The notes: generated by a model not told the origin, from the sequence alone. A stretch of DNA of 64,000 bases from an uncultured Roseobacter sp. (GCF_947495275.1 NZ_CANLYL010000001.1:124001-188000), one strand, 5' to 3'; shown: positions 28,558 through 37,737, numbered from the stretch's first letter. A program made the numbers and translations.

Positions 28558-29537
28558 TATCTCATCTCCGCTCTGGCTTGCCGGATATTCCAGATCATCA
28601 CCGGCAGCACGATGATCATGATGACAAAGGCCACCGCGGTCGCACGCCCATCATCGCGGAACATGTAGGACATCATGTAACTGGGCAGGATTTCAGTGCC
28701 AAAATTACCCCCGGTCATGGTGTAGACGATGTCGAAAACCTTCAGCACCAGGATTGTGATCGTTGTCCAGACCACCACAATCGTGCCCATGATCTGCGGC
28801 ACCTTGATCTTGAAAAAGACCTGGAACGGGTTGGCACCGTCAATAATCGCCGCCTCGATGGTTTCTTCGGGAATGCCCCGCAAGGCCGCCGAGAGAATGA
28901 CCATGGCGAAACCGGTCTGAATCCAGACCAGAATGAACATCAAGAAGAAGTTGTTCCAGAACCGGACCTGAAGCACATCCAGTGGCTCCTGCGCGCCAAA
29001 GAAATCCCGCAGCGCGTTGATCAGACCGATATCGGCGTTATTGGCATAGACGAATTTCCAGATCAGCGAAGCGCCCACGAAGGAGATCGCCATGGGCATG
29101 AAGATCAGCGATTTGGCGATATTGCCCCACCTGAGCCGGTCGGTAAGCTGGGCCACCAGCAGGCCAAAGAAGGTGGCGGAGGCCGGCACCACGAGCACCC
29201 ACAGGAAGTTGTTAAACAGCGCTGTCTGAAACCCGTCATCGGAAAACATCGTCGCATAATTGCCAAAACCGATGAATTCATCGCCCGCCCGGTTGTAGAG
29301 CGAGCGCCAGAAAGAACCGACCACCGGATAGACCAGATATAGCCCCAAAGCGCCCATGGCAGGCAGCAGAAACAGCCACGGACGTACCAGATTGGCACGG
29401 TTGATGTTCACGCCGGGATTATCCCCACGGGCCGGAAAGATCACCTTGTCGAGGATCAGGTTGGACAGGAAAAAATACCCCACACAACCACCGACGCCGA
29501 TGATGACGGTTACAATGCCTTGAACCAGTGGCGACAT
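28557..29537 (-). CDS. aglF: Alpha-glucoside ABC transporter permease (MalF type)
   Basis: The other permease half, 326 residues, with an EAA motif 'EAAIIDGANPFQVFFKIKVP'. The first TM helix is N-terminal, and the next begins after 'RPWLFLLPAMGALGLYL'. The ribosome site GGGGGAGGAA precedes the ATG. It is separated from the upstream aglE by about 75 bp holding a strong hairpin and is coupled to aglG by a one-base overlap. Confidence 0.9.
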   Translation of the reverse strand: MSPLVQGIVTVIIGVGGCVGYFFLSNLILDKVIFPARGDNPGVNINRANLVRPWLFLLPAMGALGLYLVYPVVGSFWRSLYNRAGDEFIGFGNYATMFSDDGFQTALFNNFLWVLVVPASATFFGLLVAQLTDRLRWGNIAKSLIFMPMAISFVGASLIWKFVYANNADIGLINALRDFFGAQEPLDVLQVRFWNNFFLMFILVWIQTGFAMVILSAALRGIPEETIEAAIIDGANPFQVFFKIKVPQIMGTIVVVWTTITILVLKVFDIVYTMTGGNFGTEILPSYMMSYMFRDDGRATAVAFVIMIIVLPVMIWNIRQARAEMR

Positions 29538-29572
29538 GGTCGTTCCTCCCCCATTACTTCAGATGGCGTTAC

Positions 29573-29604
29573 GCGCAGACCGACCGCTCCGGACCGGTCT
29601 GCGC
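29573..29604 (-). terminator. Strong hairpin between aglE and aglF
   Basis: A perfect 10-bp stem (GCGCAGACCG / CGGTCTGCGC) with a 12-nt loop sits 8 nt beyond the aglE stop. No long U-run follows, so partial termination or 3'-end protection of the binding-protein transcript is more likely than full termination. Confidence 0.7.
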
Positions 29605-29612
29605 CTATAGAT

Positions 29613-30968
29613 TTATTGGATGGCGTCCCAGCGTTCCTGAATGCCTTTGGCCACGGCCTCGGCATCTGCACCCGTCGTGTAATCAACCATCCCGGTCCAG
29701 AAGGCCCCGGCACCGATTTCGCCCGGCATCAGGTCGGAGGCATCGAACCGGAATGTCGTTGCATTCAGCAGAATGTCCCCCTGAGCACGCAGGCTGTCTT
29801 CAGCATAGGTGGCGGTGTTGACACCGGCATGCGGTGTCAGGAAGCCGCCCTGCGCCATCCAAAGCTCATGCGCGATGGGTGTTTTGAGGAATTCAACGAA
29901 GGCGTTTGTGGCCTCCGATGGATTTGTGATGGCAAAGAGCGTTCCCGCCCCCAGCACAGGTTTACCCAAATCTTTTTCCGCATAGGCCGGGAAATAGAAG
30001 AAGTCGACATCCTCACCCACAACCGTTCCTTCGGGGAAGAAAGCCGGAATGAAAGACGCCTGCCGATGCATGTAGCATTTGGGCGGGATCGAAAAGAGGC
30101 CCGCCGGGCTGTCGCGGAAATCGGTATTCGCCACCGCAGAGGCGCCCCCATCCACATAGGCATCGTTTCGCGCGAAATAGCCAAACTCTTCCATCGCCGC
30201 GACCACTTTGGGATCGTCAAACTTCATGTCGTTGGAAACCCAGGCGTCATAGTCTGCGGGTGACTGCGTGCGCAGCATCATTTCCTCAACCCAATCGGTT
30301 GCTGGCCATCCCGTGGCGGCACCGGACCCCAGGCCGATACACCATGGTGTGCCCCCCTCTTCCACGATCGTGTCGGTCAGCTCCTTGAGCTCTTCCATGG
30401 TTTCGGGAATGTCATAGCCCGCTTCGTCAAAAGCTTCCGGGGAATACCAGACCAGAGACTTTACATCGACGCGGTAGAAAAGCCCGTAGGTGGCATTCTC
30501 GCCATCGGCATTCGCATAGGTGCCCAAATCAACCCAGGACTGGCCAGCCGCATAGTTCTCCTTGATCCAGTCTGCCGATCCTTCGGGCAATGGGGTCAGC
30601 AACCCCTGGCTTGCAAGATCGGCCGCCAGACCAGGCTGCGGGAAAACTGCAAGATTGGGCGCTGAGCCGGATCGTGTCGAAATCACGATGTCCTGTTCGA
30701 AGCTGTCGGAACCGGAATAATTGACGGTCGCGCCGGTCGCCGTTGTGAAATAGGAAAAGACCTTGTCGACTTTCTCTTTCTCATTGCCGGTCCAGGGTCC
30801 GGTGATTTCGACGGTTTGACCGCTCAGGTCATAGGCATCCGCGATTGCATTGTAGCTGTCCCAGTTGAAATCGCCCTCGCCAACCGCAAATGGCTGGTGG
30901 CCATCGCCGTGGGCCGTACCTGCGAAAAGAGCCAGCGCCGCGGCGCCAGCATAAAATCGTGCTTTCAT
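29613..30968 (-). CDS. aglE: Alpha-glucoside-binding periplasmic protein
   Basis: Extracytoplasmic family 1 solute-binding protein of about 451 residues and first gene of the agl operon. The start at 30968 is chosen because GGGAGG lies 5 nt upstream and a clean signal peptide follows ('MKARFYAGAAALALF', cleavage after 'AHG'); an in-frame ATG at 30971 and a longer frame from 31034 are less likely. Sugar-binding aromatic residues are frequent in the mature protein (for example 'PATDWVEEMML'). It delivers alpha-glucosides to AglFGK. Confidence 0.92.
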   Translation of the reverse strand: MKARFYAGAAALALFAGTAHGDGHQPFAVGEGDFNWDSYNAIADAYDLSGQTVEITGPWTGNEKEKVDKVFSYFTTATGATVNYSGSDSFEQDIVISTRSGSAPNLAVFPQPGLAADLASQGLLTPLPEGSADWIKENYAAGQSWVDLGTYANADGENATYGLFYRVDVKSLVWYSPEAFDEAGYDIPETMEELKELTDTIVEEGGTPWCIGLGSGAATGWPATDWVEEMMLRTQSPADYDAWVSNDMKFDDPKVVAAMEEFGYFARNDAYVDGGASAVANTDFRDSPAGLFSIPPKCYMHRQASFIPAFFPEGTVVGEDVDFFYFPAYAEKDLGKPVLGAGTLFAITNPSEATNAFVEFLKTPIAHELWMAQGGFLTPHAGVNTATYAEDSLRAQGDILLNATTFRFDASDLMPGEIGAGAFWTGMVDYTTGADAEAVAKGIQERWDAIQ

Positions 30969-31036
30969 CATTTCCTCCCGGTGTGGCGTTTGATCCGCCA
31001 CTGATTGTCCCAAAATTTGAGCGTTAAGAATCACTT

Positions 31037-31048
31037 CAAAGCGCTTTG
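31037..31048. promoter_or_regulatory. LacI-type operator palindrome upstream of aglE
   Basis: CAAAGCGCTTTG is a perfect 12-bp palindrome with the central CG of LacI/GalR-family operators, about 70 bp before the aglE start. A half-similar copy (CAAAGCGATAGG) lies at about 31114. Both sit in the interval between aglE and the divergent LacI-family gene, so AglR binding here would control both. Confidence 0.7.
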
Positions 31049-31222
31049 GATAGCGGAAAAGTGACCTACGCAGACAATTCTGTCAACTTAAGGTTGGGTT
31101 TCGCAATAGGATTCAAAGCGATAGGGATATTGCGCAGATTTAAGCGTGTTTCCACTTTGACCTACAGCCCAACGGTGCATAGGCTATGCCGGATAAATTG
31201 CGCGCAGAGACAATCAGGTGTC

Positions 31223-32245
31223 ATGAATTTACGAGAACTATCAAAGCGGCTGAACCTGTCTCAGACGACCGTAAGCCGAGCCCTAAACGGCTATCCGGAG
31301 GTTAATGAAGCCACCCGAAAGCGCGTCGCGGAAGCCGCGCAGCTCTACAATTACCGTCCAAATGTGCGCGCACAAACGCTTGCCACGGGGCGGTCGATGT
31401 CCATCGGGCATATCATCCCCTTTTCCAAGCAAAGTGAAATGGTCAACATCGTTTTCGCGGATTTCATTGCAGGCGCTGGAGAGGTCTATTCAACGCACGG
31501 CTATAACATGACCCTGACCGTGGTGCGCGATGAGGACGAATTGAGCGCCTACCGGGGGGTTGCGGAAAAAGGCGCTGTGGACGGGATCATCGTGCATTCG
31601 CCTGCCCGCAATGACCCGCGGATTGCGTTTCTGGCAGATCTGGACATTCCGTTTCTGGTGCATGGCCGCGCTTCGGAAGTGACCCTGCCCTATTCATGGA
31701 TGGACGTGAACAATACCCGGGCAATCGAGACGGGAACCCAATATCTTCTGGATCTTGGACATCGCCGGATCGGGCTGATCAACGGTCAGGAGCGTATGGA
31801 TTTCGCCCAACGGCGCAGAGACGGTTATCTTTCAGCATTGCAATCGGCAGGCCTGGCAGCGGATGAAACCATCATGCGCTCGGGAGAGATGAATGAACCC
31901 CACGGCTACCAGTCGACGCTTGAGTTGCTGGCCAGTGCGGACCCACCGACCGCTTTTGTGACATCGTCGATTGTGCCGGCTTTGGGCATCAGACGTGCCT
32001 TGGAAGAGCACGGGCTGAAGATGGGGCGCGATGTCTCGGTGCTCTGTTATGACGATGAAATCTCCTACCTGCCCAATGGGACCGAGACCCCGATCTTTAC
32101 CGCCATGCGCTCTTCCGTGCGCGATGCGGGGCGGCGTTGTGCCGAAATGCTGATGGAGCAGATAATGGCCCCCACGCCTCTGATCAAAACGGAGCTTTGG
32201 GACGCGGAGCTTGTCATTGGCATGTCAACCGGGCCGGTAGGGTAA
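31223..32245 (+). CDS. aglR: LacI-family transcriptional regulator of the agl locus
   Basis: DNA-binding regulator of 340 residues. The N-terminal helix-turn-helix ('LSKRLNLSQTTVSRALNGYP') and hinge are followed by a periplasmic-binding-protein-like effector domain (about 60-340). The ATG at 31223 is chosen because it places the helix-turn-helix at the very N-terminus, as in the family; the frame stays open further upstream but without conserved sequence. It is divergent from aglE and followed after 10 nt by a GH1 gene, so both form one plus-strand unit. It probably represses the agl genes in the absence of alpha-glucosides. Confidence 0.9.
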   Translation: MNLRELSKRLNLSQTTVSRALNGYPEVNEATRKRVAEAAQLYNYRPNVRAQTLATGRSMSIGHIIPFSKQSEMVNIVFADFIAGAGEVYSTHGYNMTLTVVRDEDELSAYRGVAEKGAVDGIIVHSPARNDPRIAFLADLDIPFLVHGRASEVTLPYSWMDVNNTRAIETGTQYLLDLGHRRIGLINGQERMDFAQRRRDGYLSALQSAGLAADETIMRSGEMNEPHGYQSTLELLASADPPTAFVTSSIVPALGIRRALEEHGLKMGRDVSVLCYDDEISYLPNGTETPIFTAMRSSVRDAGRRCAEMLMEQIMAPTPLIKTELWDAELVIGMSTGPVG

Positions 32246-32255
32246 GAGGGATATC

Positions 32256-33569
32256 ATGAAGTTCAACAGGTCGGATTTTCCCGAAGGCTTCCAGTTTGCC
32301 GCGGCCACCTCCAGCTATCAGATCGAGGGCCACAGCTTCGGGGGCGCGGGCAAAACCCACTGGGACACATTCGCGGCCACGCCCGGCAATGTCGTGCGTG
32401 CGGAAAACGGCGATGTCGCCTGCGATCATTATCACCGCATGGACGAAGATCTCGACCTCATGCAGGCGCTCGGGCTGGATGCCTACCGGTTTTCCACAAG
32501 CTGGGCACGGGTGCTGCCAGAAGGACGTGGCCAGCCCAATGCCGAAGGACTGGATTTCTACGACCGGTTGGTTGACGGGTTATTGGCGCGCGGGCTGAAC
32601 CCCATGGTCACGCTTTATCACTGGGAATTGCCGGTGGCGCTTGCGGATCTGGGCGGCTGGCGCAACCCCGACATCTCGCACTGGCTGGCTGATTACACCA
32701 CGGTGATCATGAAACGCATCGGCGATCGCGTTTTCAGTGCGGCCCCCATCAATGAACCCTGGTGTGTGGGGTGGCTGTCGCATTTCATGGGCCATCACGC
32801 CCCGGGGCTGCGCGACATTCGCGCGACCGCCCATGCGATGCACCACGTGCTGACCGGTCACGGGCGTGCCATTCAGGCCATGCGGGCGCTGGGGGTGAAA
32901 AACCTCGGGGCCGTGTGCAATTTCGAATACGCACACCCGGCAGATGACAGCGCGCAGGCCGCGGAGGCGGCGCGGCTTTATGACGGCTATTACAATCGCT
33001 TCTTTCTGGGCGGTCTGTTCAAAGGCACATATCCCGAGGACGTGATGGAAGGGCTTGCACCCCATATGCCAAAAGGCTGGCAGGATGATTTCGACCTGAT
33101 CGGCCAGCCGCTGGATTGGTGCGGGCTGAACTACTACACCTGCAAACGGATAGCTCCGGTTGACGGCGCCTGGCCCGCACACACAGAAGTGCCCGGCCCC
33201 CTACCCAAGACCCAGATGGGCTGGGAAATCTATCCCGAGGGGCTGCACTACTTCCTGAACTGGGTGAATGAAACCTACACCAAAGGCTTGCCGCTTTATG
33301 TCACCGAAAACGGCATGGCAAACCCGGACGCGGTCGATGTGCCGGATCAGGCGCGTATCGACTACCTGAACCAGCACGTAAGTGCCGCCCGGAAAGCTAT
33401 AGAAGACGGCGTGCCGTTGGCGGGTTACACCTTCTGGTCCTTAATGGACAACTACGAATGGGCGCTGGGATATGAGAAGCGGTTCGGGTTGATCCACGTG
33501 GATTTCGACACGCTGCAACGCACGCCCAAAGCCTCCTACCATGCACTGGCCAAAGCACTCGCCGGTTAA
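32256..33569 (+). CDS. GH1 beta-glucosidase
   Basis: Family 1 glycoside hydrolase of 437 residues with a TIM barrel. The N-terminal signature is 'FPEGFQFAAATSSYQIEG'; the acid/base Glu is in 'INEPW' (near 166) and the nucleophile Glu in 'YVTENGM' (near 350). 'WSLMDNYEWALGY' near the end is the aglycone/+1 site segment. It has no signal peptide and so hydrolyses beta-glucosides in the cytoplasm. It is in an operon with aglR. Its TAA overlaps the TAA of the convergent peroxidase gene in the shared bases TTAA. Confidence 0.93.
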   Translation: MKFNRSDFPEGFQFAAATSSYQIEGHSFGGAGKTHWDTFAATPGNVVRAENGDVACDHYHRMDEDLDLMQALGLDAYRFSTSWARVLPEGRGQPNAEGLDFYDRLVDGLLARGLNPMVTLYHWELPVALADLGGWRNPDISHWLADYTTVIMKRIGDRVFSAAPINEPWCVGWLSHFMGHHAPGLRDIRATAHAMHHVLTGHGRAIQAMRALGVKNLGAVCNFEYAHPADDSAQAAEAARLYDGYYNRFFLGGLFKGTYPEDVMEGLAPHMPKGWQDDFDLIGQPLDWCGLNYYTCKRIAPVDGAWPAHTEVPGPLPKTQMGWEIYPEGLHYFLNWVNETYTKGLPLYVTENGMANPDAVDVPDQARIDYLNQHVSAARKAIEDGVPLAGYTFWSLMDNYEWALGYEKRFGLIHVDFDTLQRTPKASYHALAKALAG

Positions 33570-34849
33570 GGCTCAAACCACTTGGGCACACCAAAAGGCG
33601 GATCATCAACTGTCGTCCCGGTCAGGCTCTCCAGAAAGGCCACAATCTGTTTGATCTCGGCATCCTCCAGATGACGGGGCTTTTGCGTGATCGCGCGGCG
33701 CTGCCGGGCCATTTCCAGCCGGTCGGACTGAATGACAAAATCCGTGGCCGCAAGCCAGGGGGCGTCAGGCAAATGCGCATCCTGCGGTGTCCAGATCGCA
33801 CGTGTCGCCACCGGGTCGAGATGGTGGCGCACCATAGCCTCCAACGTCGCGTGGGCACCGTTGTGACCGTAGGGCGCTGTCCGTGCCACATTGCGCAGCA
33901 TGGGCGTGCGGAACGCATAGGCGTCTTCAAGGCGATTGCTTTCGCCCATGCGGCCCACATCGCGTGCGTAGGGGTCAAAACCGCGCGTACGCCCCGGCCC
34001 GAAGGCTGGCAAACCCAAGGCATGGAACGCCTGATCGGTCATCAGCGGCCCTGAATGGCAGGTGTCACATTCTGCCTTGCCATAAAACAGCGCCATGCCC
34101 GCCCGCTGATCCGCCGAGAGCGCGGATGTGTCACCGGCAAGATAGAGATCAAAAGGGCTGTCAATACTGGTCCATTCCTGCGCCATGAAAGCGGCAAGGG
34201 CATTGGCGATCTCGACGATGCTCACCTCATCGGGCGCGTCGATATGATCAAAGGCCGCGACAAACCAGGGCCCATATTTTTCTTCAATACGCACCCGTTT
34301 GGCGATAATCGGCCAGGCGGCGTCAATCCGGTCATGCACAGCCCCGATGATCTCGTTTTCACCGGGATTGCCTGCCATTTCAAACTGCGCAACCAGTGGA
34401 AATACTGCCTGCGCCGCCAGCAGCGAATTCAGCCCCTTGGGCAGCCATTCCTCAGCCGGTGAATTGAACCCGTTGCCAAAGATGTCCGACCGGCTCAGCC
34501 GACCGTCATGAAACATCACGTCAAGATCGCGCGCGCCCAGGTTCCACAGGCCCGGCGCGTTCCGGGGGATACGTTTGGCGATCCGCGAGGGCCCGGTGCC
34601 GGTGGTGCGTTCCGGACCCAGCCCCACCCCGCCTTCGCCGATGCCCAGCGACAGACCGTCACCGGTGCCGAAATCAGGATGGTGACAATGGGCGCAGGCA
34701 ATATTCCGGTTGCCCGACAGGATGGTATCGTAGAACAAAGAGTGACCGAGCGCCGCCTGCGCCTTGTCGAATTCCAGAAAATCTGCGGCAGTCAGCGGCG
34801 GCGGCAGATCCCCTGCCCCGGCAACGGTGGCCAAACAGGAGAAAACCAG
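33566..34849 (-). CDS. Di-heme cytochrome c peroxidase family protein (start uncertain)
   Basis: Periplasmic di-heme protein of the CcpA/MauG superfamily. Two CxxCH heme sites are visible: 'CAHCHH' in the N-terminal half and 'CDTCHSG' in the C-terminal half. 'RIPRNAPGLWNLGARD' and 'MFHDGRLSR' are typical of the branch. The mature protein seems to begin at 'DLPPPL'. No ATG or GTG is in frame just before it; the frame stays open upstream, antisense to the Sel1 gene. I placed the start at CTG 34849 as the most reasonable guess, giving 'VFSCLATVAGAG' as a short signal peptide. TTG 34834 is another option, and a frameshift near the 5' end is also possible. Confidence 0.75.
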   Translation of the reverse strand: MVFSCLATVAGAGDLPPPLTAADFLEFDKAQAALGHSLFYDTILSGNRNIACAHCHHPDFGTGDGLSLGIGEGGVGLGPERTTGTGPSRIAKRIPRNAPGLWNLGARDLDVMFHDGRLSRSDIFGNGFNSPAEEWLPKGLNSLLAAQAVFPLVAQFEMAGNPGENEIIGAVHDRIDAAWPIIAKRVRIEEKYGPWFVAAFDHIDAPDEVSIVEIANALAAFMAQEWTSIDSPFDLYLAGDTSALSADQRAGMALFYGKAECDTCHSGPLMTDQAFHALGLPAFGPGRTRGFDPYARDVGRMGESNRLEDAYAFRTPMLRNVARTAPYGHNGAHATLEAMVRHHLDPVATRAIWTPQDAHLPDAPWLAATDFVIQSDRLEMARQRRAITQKPRHLEDAEIKQIVAFLESLTGTTVDDPPFGVPKWFEP

Positions 34850-34852
34850 ACC

Positions 34853-35323
34853 ATGCGCGCCATACTTCTTGCCACCCTGCTGCTTGCCACTCCGGCTTTT
34901 GCCGAGATTGAAGAGGCGCGCGACATGATGGAGGAAGGCCGCTTTGAGGCAGCCTATGACGCGCTCTGGCCTGCGGCACGGTCGGGCAACGCCGATGCGG
35001 AGGAACTGATCGGCGTGATGTACGCCATGGGGCTGGGTGTCCCGCGCGATGATACCCGCGCGTTCGAATGGTATCTGCGCTCGGCGATGAAGGGTCATCC
35101 GGGCGCGCAATCGGGTGTTGGCTGGTACTATGAGGTGGGTCGGGGTCTGCCCGCTGTCGATCTGGTGCGCGCCTATATGTGGTACACGCTGTCGGCCATC
35201 GGCGGTGACCCGGATGCGGCGATCAGTCTGGAAGAGGTCGTCAAGAAGATGACCCGGGAAGAGATCGAAAAGGCGCATGTTCTGGTCGCAGATTACAAGG
35301 TCTGGATGTATCCGTTCCGGTAA
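34853..35323 (+). CDS. Sel1-repeat periplasmic protein
   Basis: A 156-residue exported protein. The signal peptide is clear ('MRAILLATLLLATPAFA'), followed by Sel1-like alpha-alpha repeats: 'GNADAEELIGVMYAMGLGVPR' type, then 'GHPGAQSGVGWYYEVGRG' and 'AYMWYTLSAIGGD'. Such repeats mediate protein contacts in the envelope. The ribosome site AGGAG lies 11 nt before the ATG. Its start practically coincides with that of the divergent peroxidase gene, suggesting the two act together or that one 5' end is misread. Confidence 0.82.
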   Translation: MRAILLATLLLATPAFAEIEEARDMMEEGRFEAAYDALWPAARSGNADAEELIGVMYAMGLGVPRDDTRAFEWYLRSAMKGHPGAQSGVGWYYEVGRGLPAVDLVRAYMWYTLSAIGGDPDAAISLEEVVKKMTREEIEKAHVLVADYKVWMYPFR

Positions 35324-35326
35324 CAA

Positions 35327-35352
35327 TGGGGCGGCCCAATAAGACCGCCCCA
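35327..35352. terminator. Bidirectional terminator hairpin
   Basis: TGGGGCGG / CCGCCCCA form a perfect 8-bp GC-rich stem with a 10-nt loop, exactly between the convergent Sel1 gene stop (35323) and the TRAP dctP stop (35361). It has no T-run but is well placed to end both transcripts. Confidence 0.75.
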
Positions 35353-35360
35353 CGTCCTGT

Positions 35361-36419
35361 TCAGTTCAGGTCAGCCGCGCGCGCCGCATTGACCTCGGCT
35401 TCGGCTTCCGCAACCGCTGAAGTCAGCGCGTCAAAGACTTCTTCGCCACGACCGACATTGCCTTTGAACCAGTCATAAACCGGTGCAGCAGCTTCCTTGA
35501 ACGCCGCCTTTTCGTCAGGTGTCGGCACATAAAGATCACCACCTTCGGCGACAAACTGTTCATAGGCGGCAATCGATTTGCGCTTGGGTGAGGCGAATGT
35601 CGCCTGTTGCAAGGCGCTAAAACCATCCACAACCACGCGGCGCATGTCTTCGGGCATCTCCATGAAGCGCGCATTGCTCATCCACCACAGCGCGCCCATG
35701 TAGGCGTGACCGTCGAGGGTCACGTATTTCAGGCCAGCATCGGGAAATTTCATGCCCATGATGTCGGTGATGCCGTTTTTGGAGCCTTCAACCACGCCTG
35801 TCTGGAAGGAGGTGAAAAGCTCGGGCCACGGGATTGGCGTCGGTGCCGCGCCAAGTGCCTTGACAAGCTCCTGCGGCAAATCGGCAACCACGGTGCGGAT
35901 TTTCAACCCTTCCATGTCTGCCGGGGCCGCCACGCGGCGCTTGGTATTGGCAAAATTGCGCCAGCCGCCGGTATTGCCGATGGTCATCAGACGAATGGAA
36001 TCGCCGGAGTCCTCAAGCGCCATGCTGCGCAGCTTGCGAGTGAAATCGCCCGTCAGAACGGCCTCCGCGATCCGGTCATCGGCCATCAGATAGGGCAGGT
36101 CCAGAACCTGCACGTAAGGGAAAATGCCCGACGCCCCACCGGATGTGGAGATGTAGACGTCGATGGAGCCATCCGCCACGCCCTGCAGACATTCCGCCCC
36201 ATTGCCGCAAAGCTGCGTGCCGATGAAAAGCTCCACCTCGATGGCCCCGTTGGACGCGGCCTCAACATAGTTCTTGAAAACCACCAGACCATCGTAGTCT
36301 TCGTCGTTTTCGTTGGAGTTGGCCGTGGCCCGGAGCGTGTAATCGGCCGCGGATGCAGCGATGGCCGACCCGGCCAGCAAGGCCGCCACAGTCAGTGATT
36401 TCAGAGTGTTTTTCAGCAT
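35361..36419 (-). CDS. TRAP transporter substrate-binding protein, linked to the monooxygenase operon
   Basis: DctP-family periplasmic receptor of 352 residues. The start at 36419 follows a GGGAGA ribosome site and begins a clean signal peptide (cleavage after 'AASA'); an in-frame ATG at 36455 is rejected. The conserved Arg segment is 'GLKIRTVVADLPQ'; 'QTGVVEGSKNGITDIM' is the usual late motif. It is the last gene of an operon reading monooxygenase, aldo/keto reductase, flavin reductase, dctQ, dctM, dctP. A receptor that binds anionic ligands would suit a sulfonated sugar such as sulfoquinovose or its glyceryl glycoside, but that is inference from context. Confidence 0.88.
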   Translation of the reverse strand: MLKNTLKSLTVAALLAGSAIAASAADYTLRATANSNENDEDYDGLVVFKNYVEAASNGAIEVELFIGTQLCGNGAECLQGVADGSIDVYISTSGGASGIFPYVQVLDLPYLMADDRIAEAVLTGDFTRKLRSMALEDSGDSIRLMTIGNTGGWRNFANTKRRVAAPADMEGLKIRTVVADLPQELVKALGAAPTPIPWPELFTSFQTGVVEGSKNGITDIMGMKFPDAGLKYVTLDGHAYMGALWWMSNARFMEMPEDMRRVVVDGFSALQQATFASPKRKSIAAYEQFVAEGGDLYVPTPDEKAAFKEAAAPVYDWFKGNVGRGEEVFDALTSAVAEAEAEVNAARAADLN

Positions 36420-36444
36420 TAAGCTTTCTCCCGTTGGTTTTTCA

Positions 36445-37737
36445 TTAATTCGCAAAGCCCGTCAGACGCGGGATTGTCATGGATATTGCCGGAACATAGG
36501 TGATCAGGAATATCACCAGAATTTCAACTGCCAGAAATGGCAGGATCGCCTTGGAGATCGTCTCCACCCTTTCACCCGATACCGATGAGGCGACAAAAAG
36601 CACCAGCCCCATGGGCGGCGTGGCCAGACCCACGGTCAGGTTGACGCTCATGATGATCGCAAAGTGGATCGGGTCAACCCCGAGGCTGACAAAGATGGGG
36701 CCAAGGATGGGGCCAAGGATGATGATCGCCGGACCGGCATCGAGAAACATCCCCACCACGAACAAGAGCAGGTTGATCAGGAAAAGCAGGATCAGCGGAT
36801 TGCTGGTCAGACCCAGCACGAATTCCGCCATGGCCTCGGGTGCGTGGCTGAGGCTGACAACGGTTTTGAACGCCATCGCCGCACCGACCAGCAGCAGAAC
36901 AACGGCGGATGTGATCCCGGCGCGGTTCAGAACATCCGGCAAATCGCTGATCTTCAACGTCCGCATGACGAAGATACCGATGAAAAGCGCGTAGGCCACG
37001 GCCACGGCGGCGGCTTCGGTGGGGGTAAAGACACCCGCAAGGATACCGCCCAGAATGATCACCGGCGTCAGCAGCGGAAAGAAAGCCTTCAGGCTCGCCT
37101 GCCCGCGTTCCCCCCATGTATGCTTTTTTGTGGCCACCGGGAAATCGTATTTGTCGGCCTGGTATTTGACCATCAGCATCAGTCCGACGCCCACCAGAAC
37201 GCCGGGCACGATGCCTGCCAGAAACAGCGCCGCAACGCTTTCCCCCATCACATAGGCATAAATGATCATGATGCCTGAGGGCGGAATGATCGGGCCGATC
37301 ACCGAGCTTGCCGCAGTGATCGCGGCGGCAAATTTACGGGTATAGCCCTGTTTTTCCATGGCGGGGATCAGCATCGACCCCAGCGCGGAGGTATCGGCCA
37401 CGGCTGAGCCCGACAGACCCGCAAAAAGCATCGACGACAGAATATTCACATGCGCCAGACCACCGCGAAAATGCCCCATCATGGCTTGGGAGAATTCCAC
37501 CAGCCGCATGGTGATCCCGCCGCGGTTCATCAACTCTCCCGCCAGCATGAAAAAGGGGATCGCCATGAGAGGAAAGCTGTCCATCCCATTGTAAAGGTTA
37601 CGATAAAGCAGGGTAATGTCGCGTTCTTGCCCGTTCAGCCAGAGCAGAATGCCCGGCGCTGCGAGCAGGCCGAAAAACACCGGCAGGCCGATCATCAGGA
37701 AGACAAGGAAAAGCGGGAGAAACCAGACCAGCATCAT
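36445..37737 (-). CDS. TRAP transporter large permease (second system)
   Basis: A 430-residue DctM-family permease with about 12 TM helices, 'PPSGIMIIYAY', 'FTPTEAAAVAVAYA' and 'TPPMGLVLFVA' motifs, and the 'GPILGPIF' segment whose codons form a short tandem repeat. It overlaps dctQ by 4 nt (ATGA) and is followed 25 nt later by dctP. This gene order (Q-M-P) differs from the first TRAP operon in the window (P-Q-M), so the two are not recent duplicates. Confidence 0.93.
   Translation of the reverse strand: MMLVWFLPLFLVFLMIGLPVFFGLLAAPGILLWLNGQERDITLLYRNLYNGMDSFPLMAIPFFMLAGELMNRGGITMRLVEFSQAMMGHFRGGLAHVNILSSMLFAGLSGSAVADTSALGSMLIPAMEKQGYTRKFAAAITAASSVIGPIIPPSGIMIIYAYVMGESVAALFLAGIVPGVLVGVGLMLMVKYQADKYDFPVATKKHTWGERGQASLKAFFPLLTPVIILGGILAGVFTPTEAAAVAVAYALFIGIFVMRTLKISDLPDVLNRAGITSAVVLLLVGAAMAFKTVVSLSHAPEAMAEFVLGLTSNPLILLFLINLLLFVVGMFLDAGPAIIILGPILGPIFVSLGVDPIHFAIIMSVNLTVGLATPPMGLVLFVASSVSGERVETISKAILPFLAVEILVIFLITYVPAISMTIPRLTGFAN

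Noticed and set aside
36700-36724. Tandem repeat GGGGCCAAGGAT in the second dctM
   Set aside because: It only encodes the normal 'GPILGPI' segment of DctM proteins.
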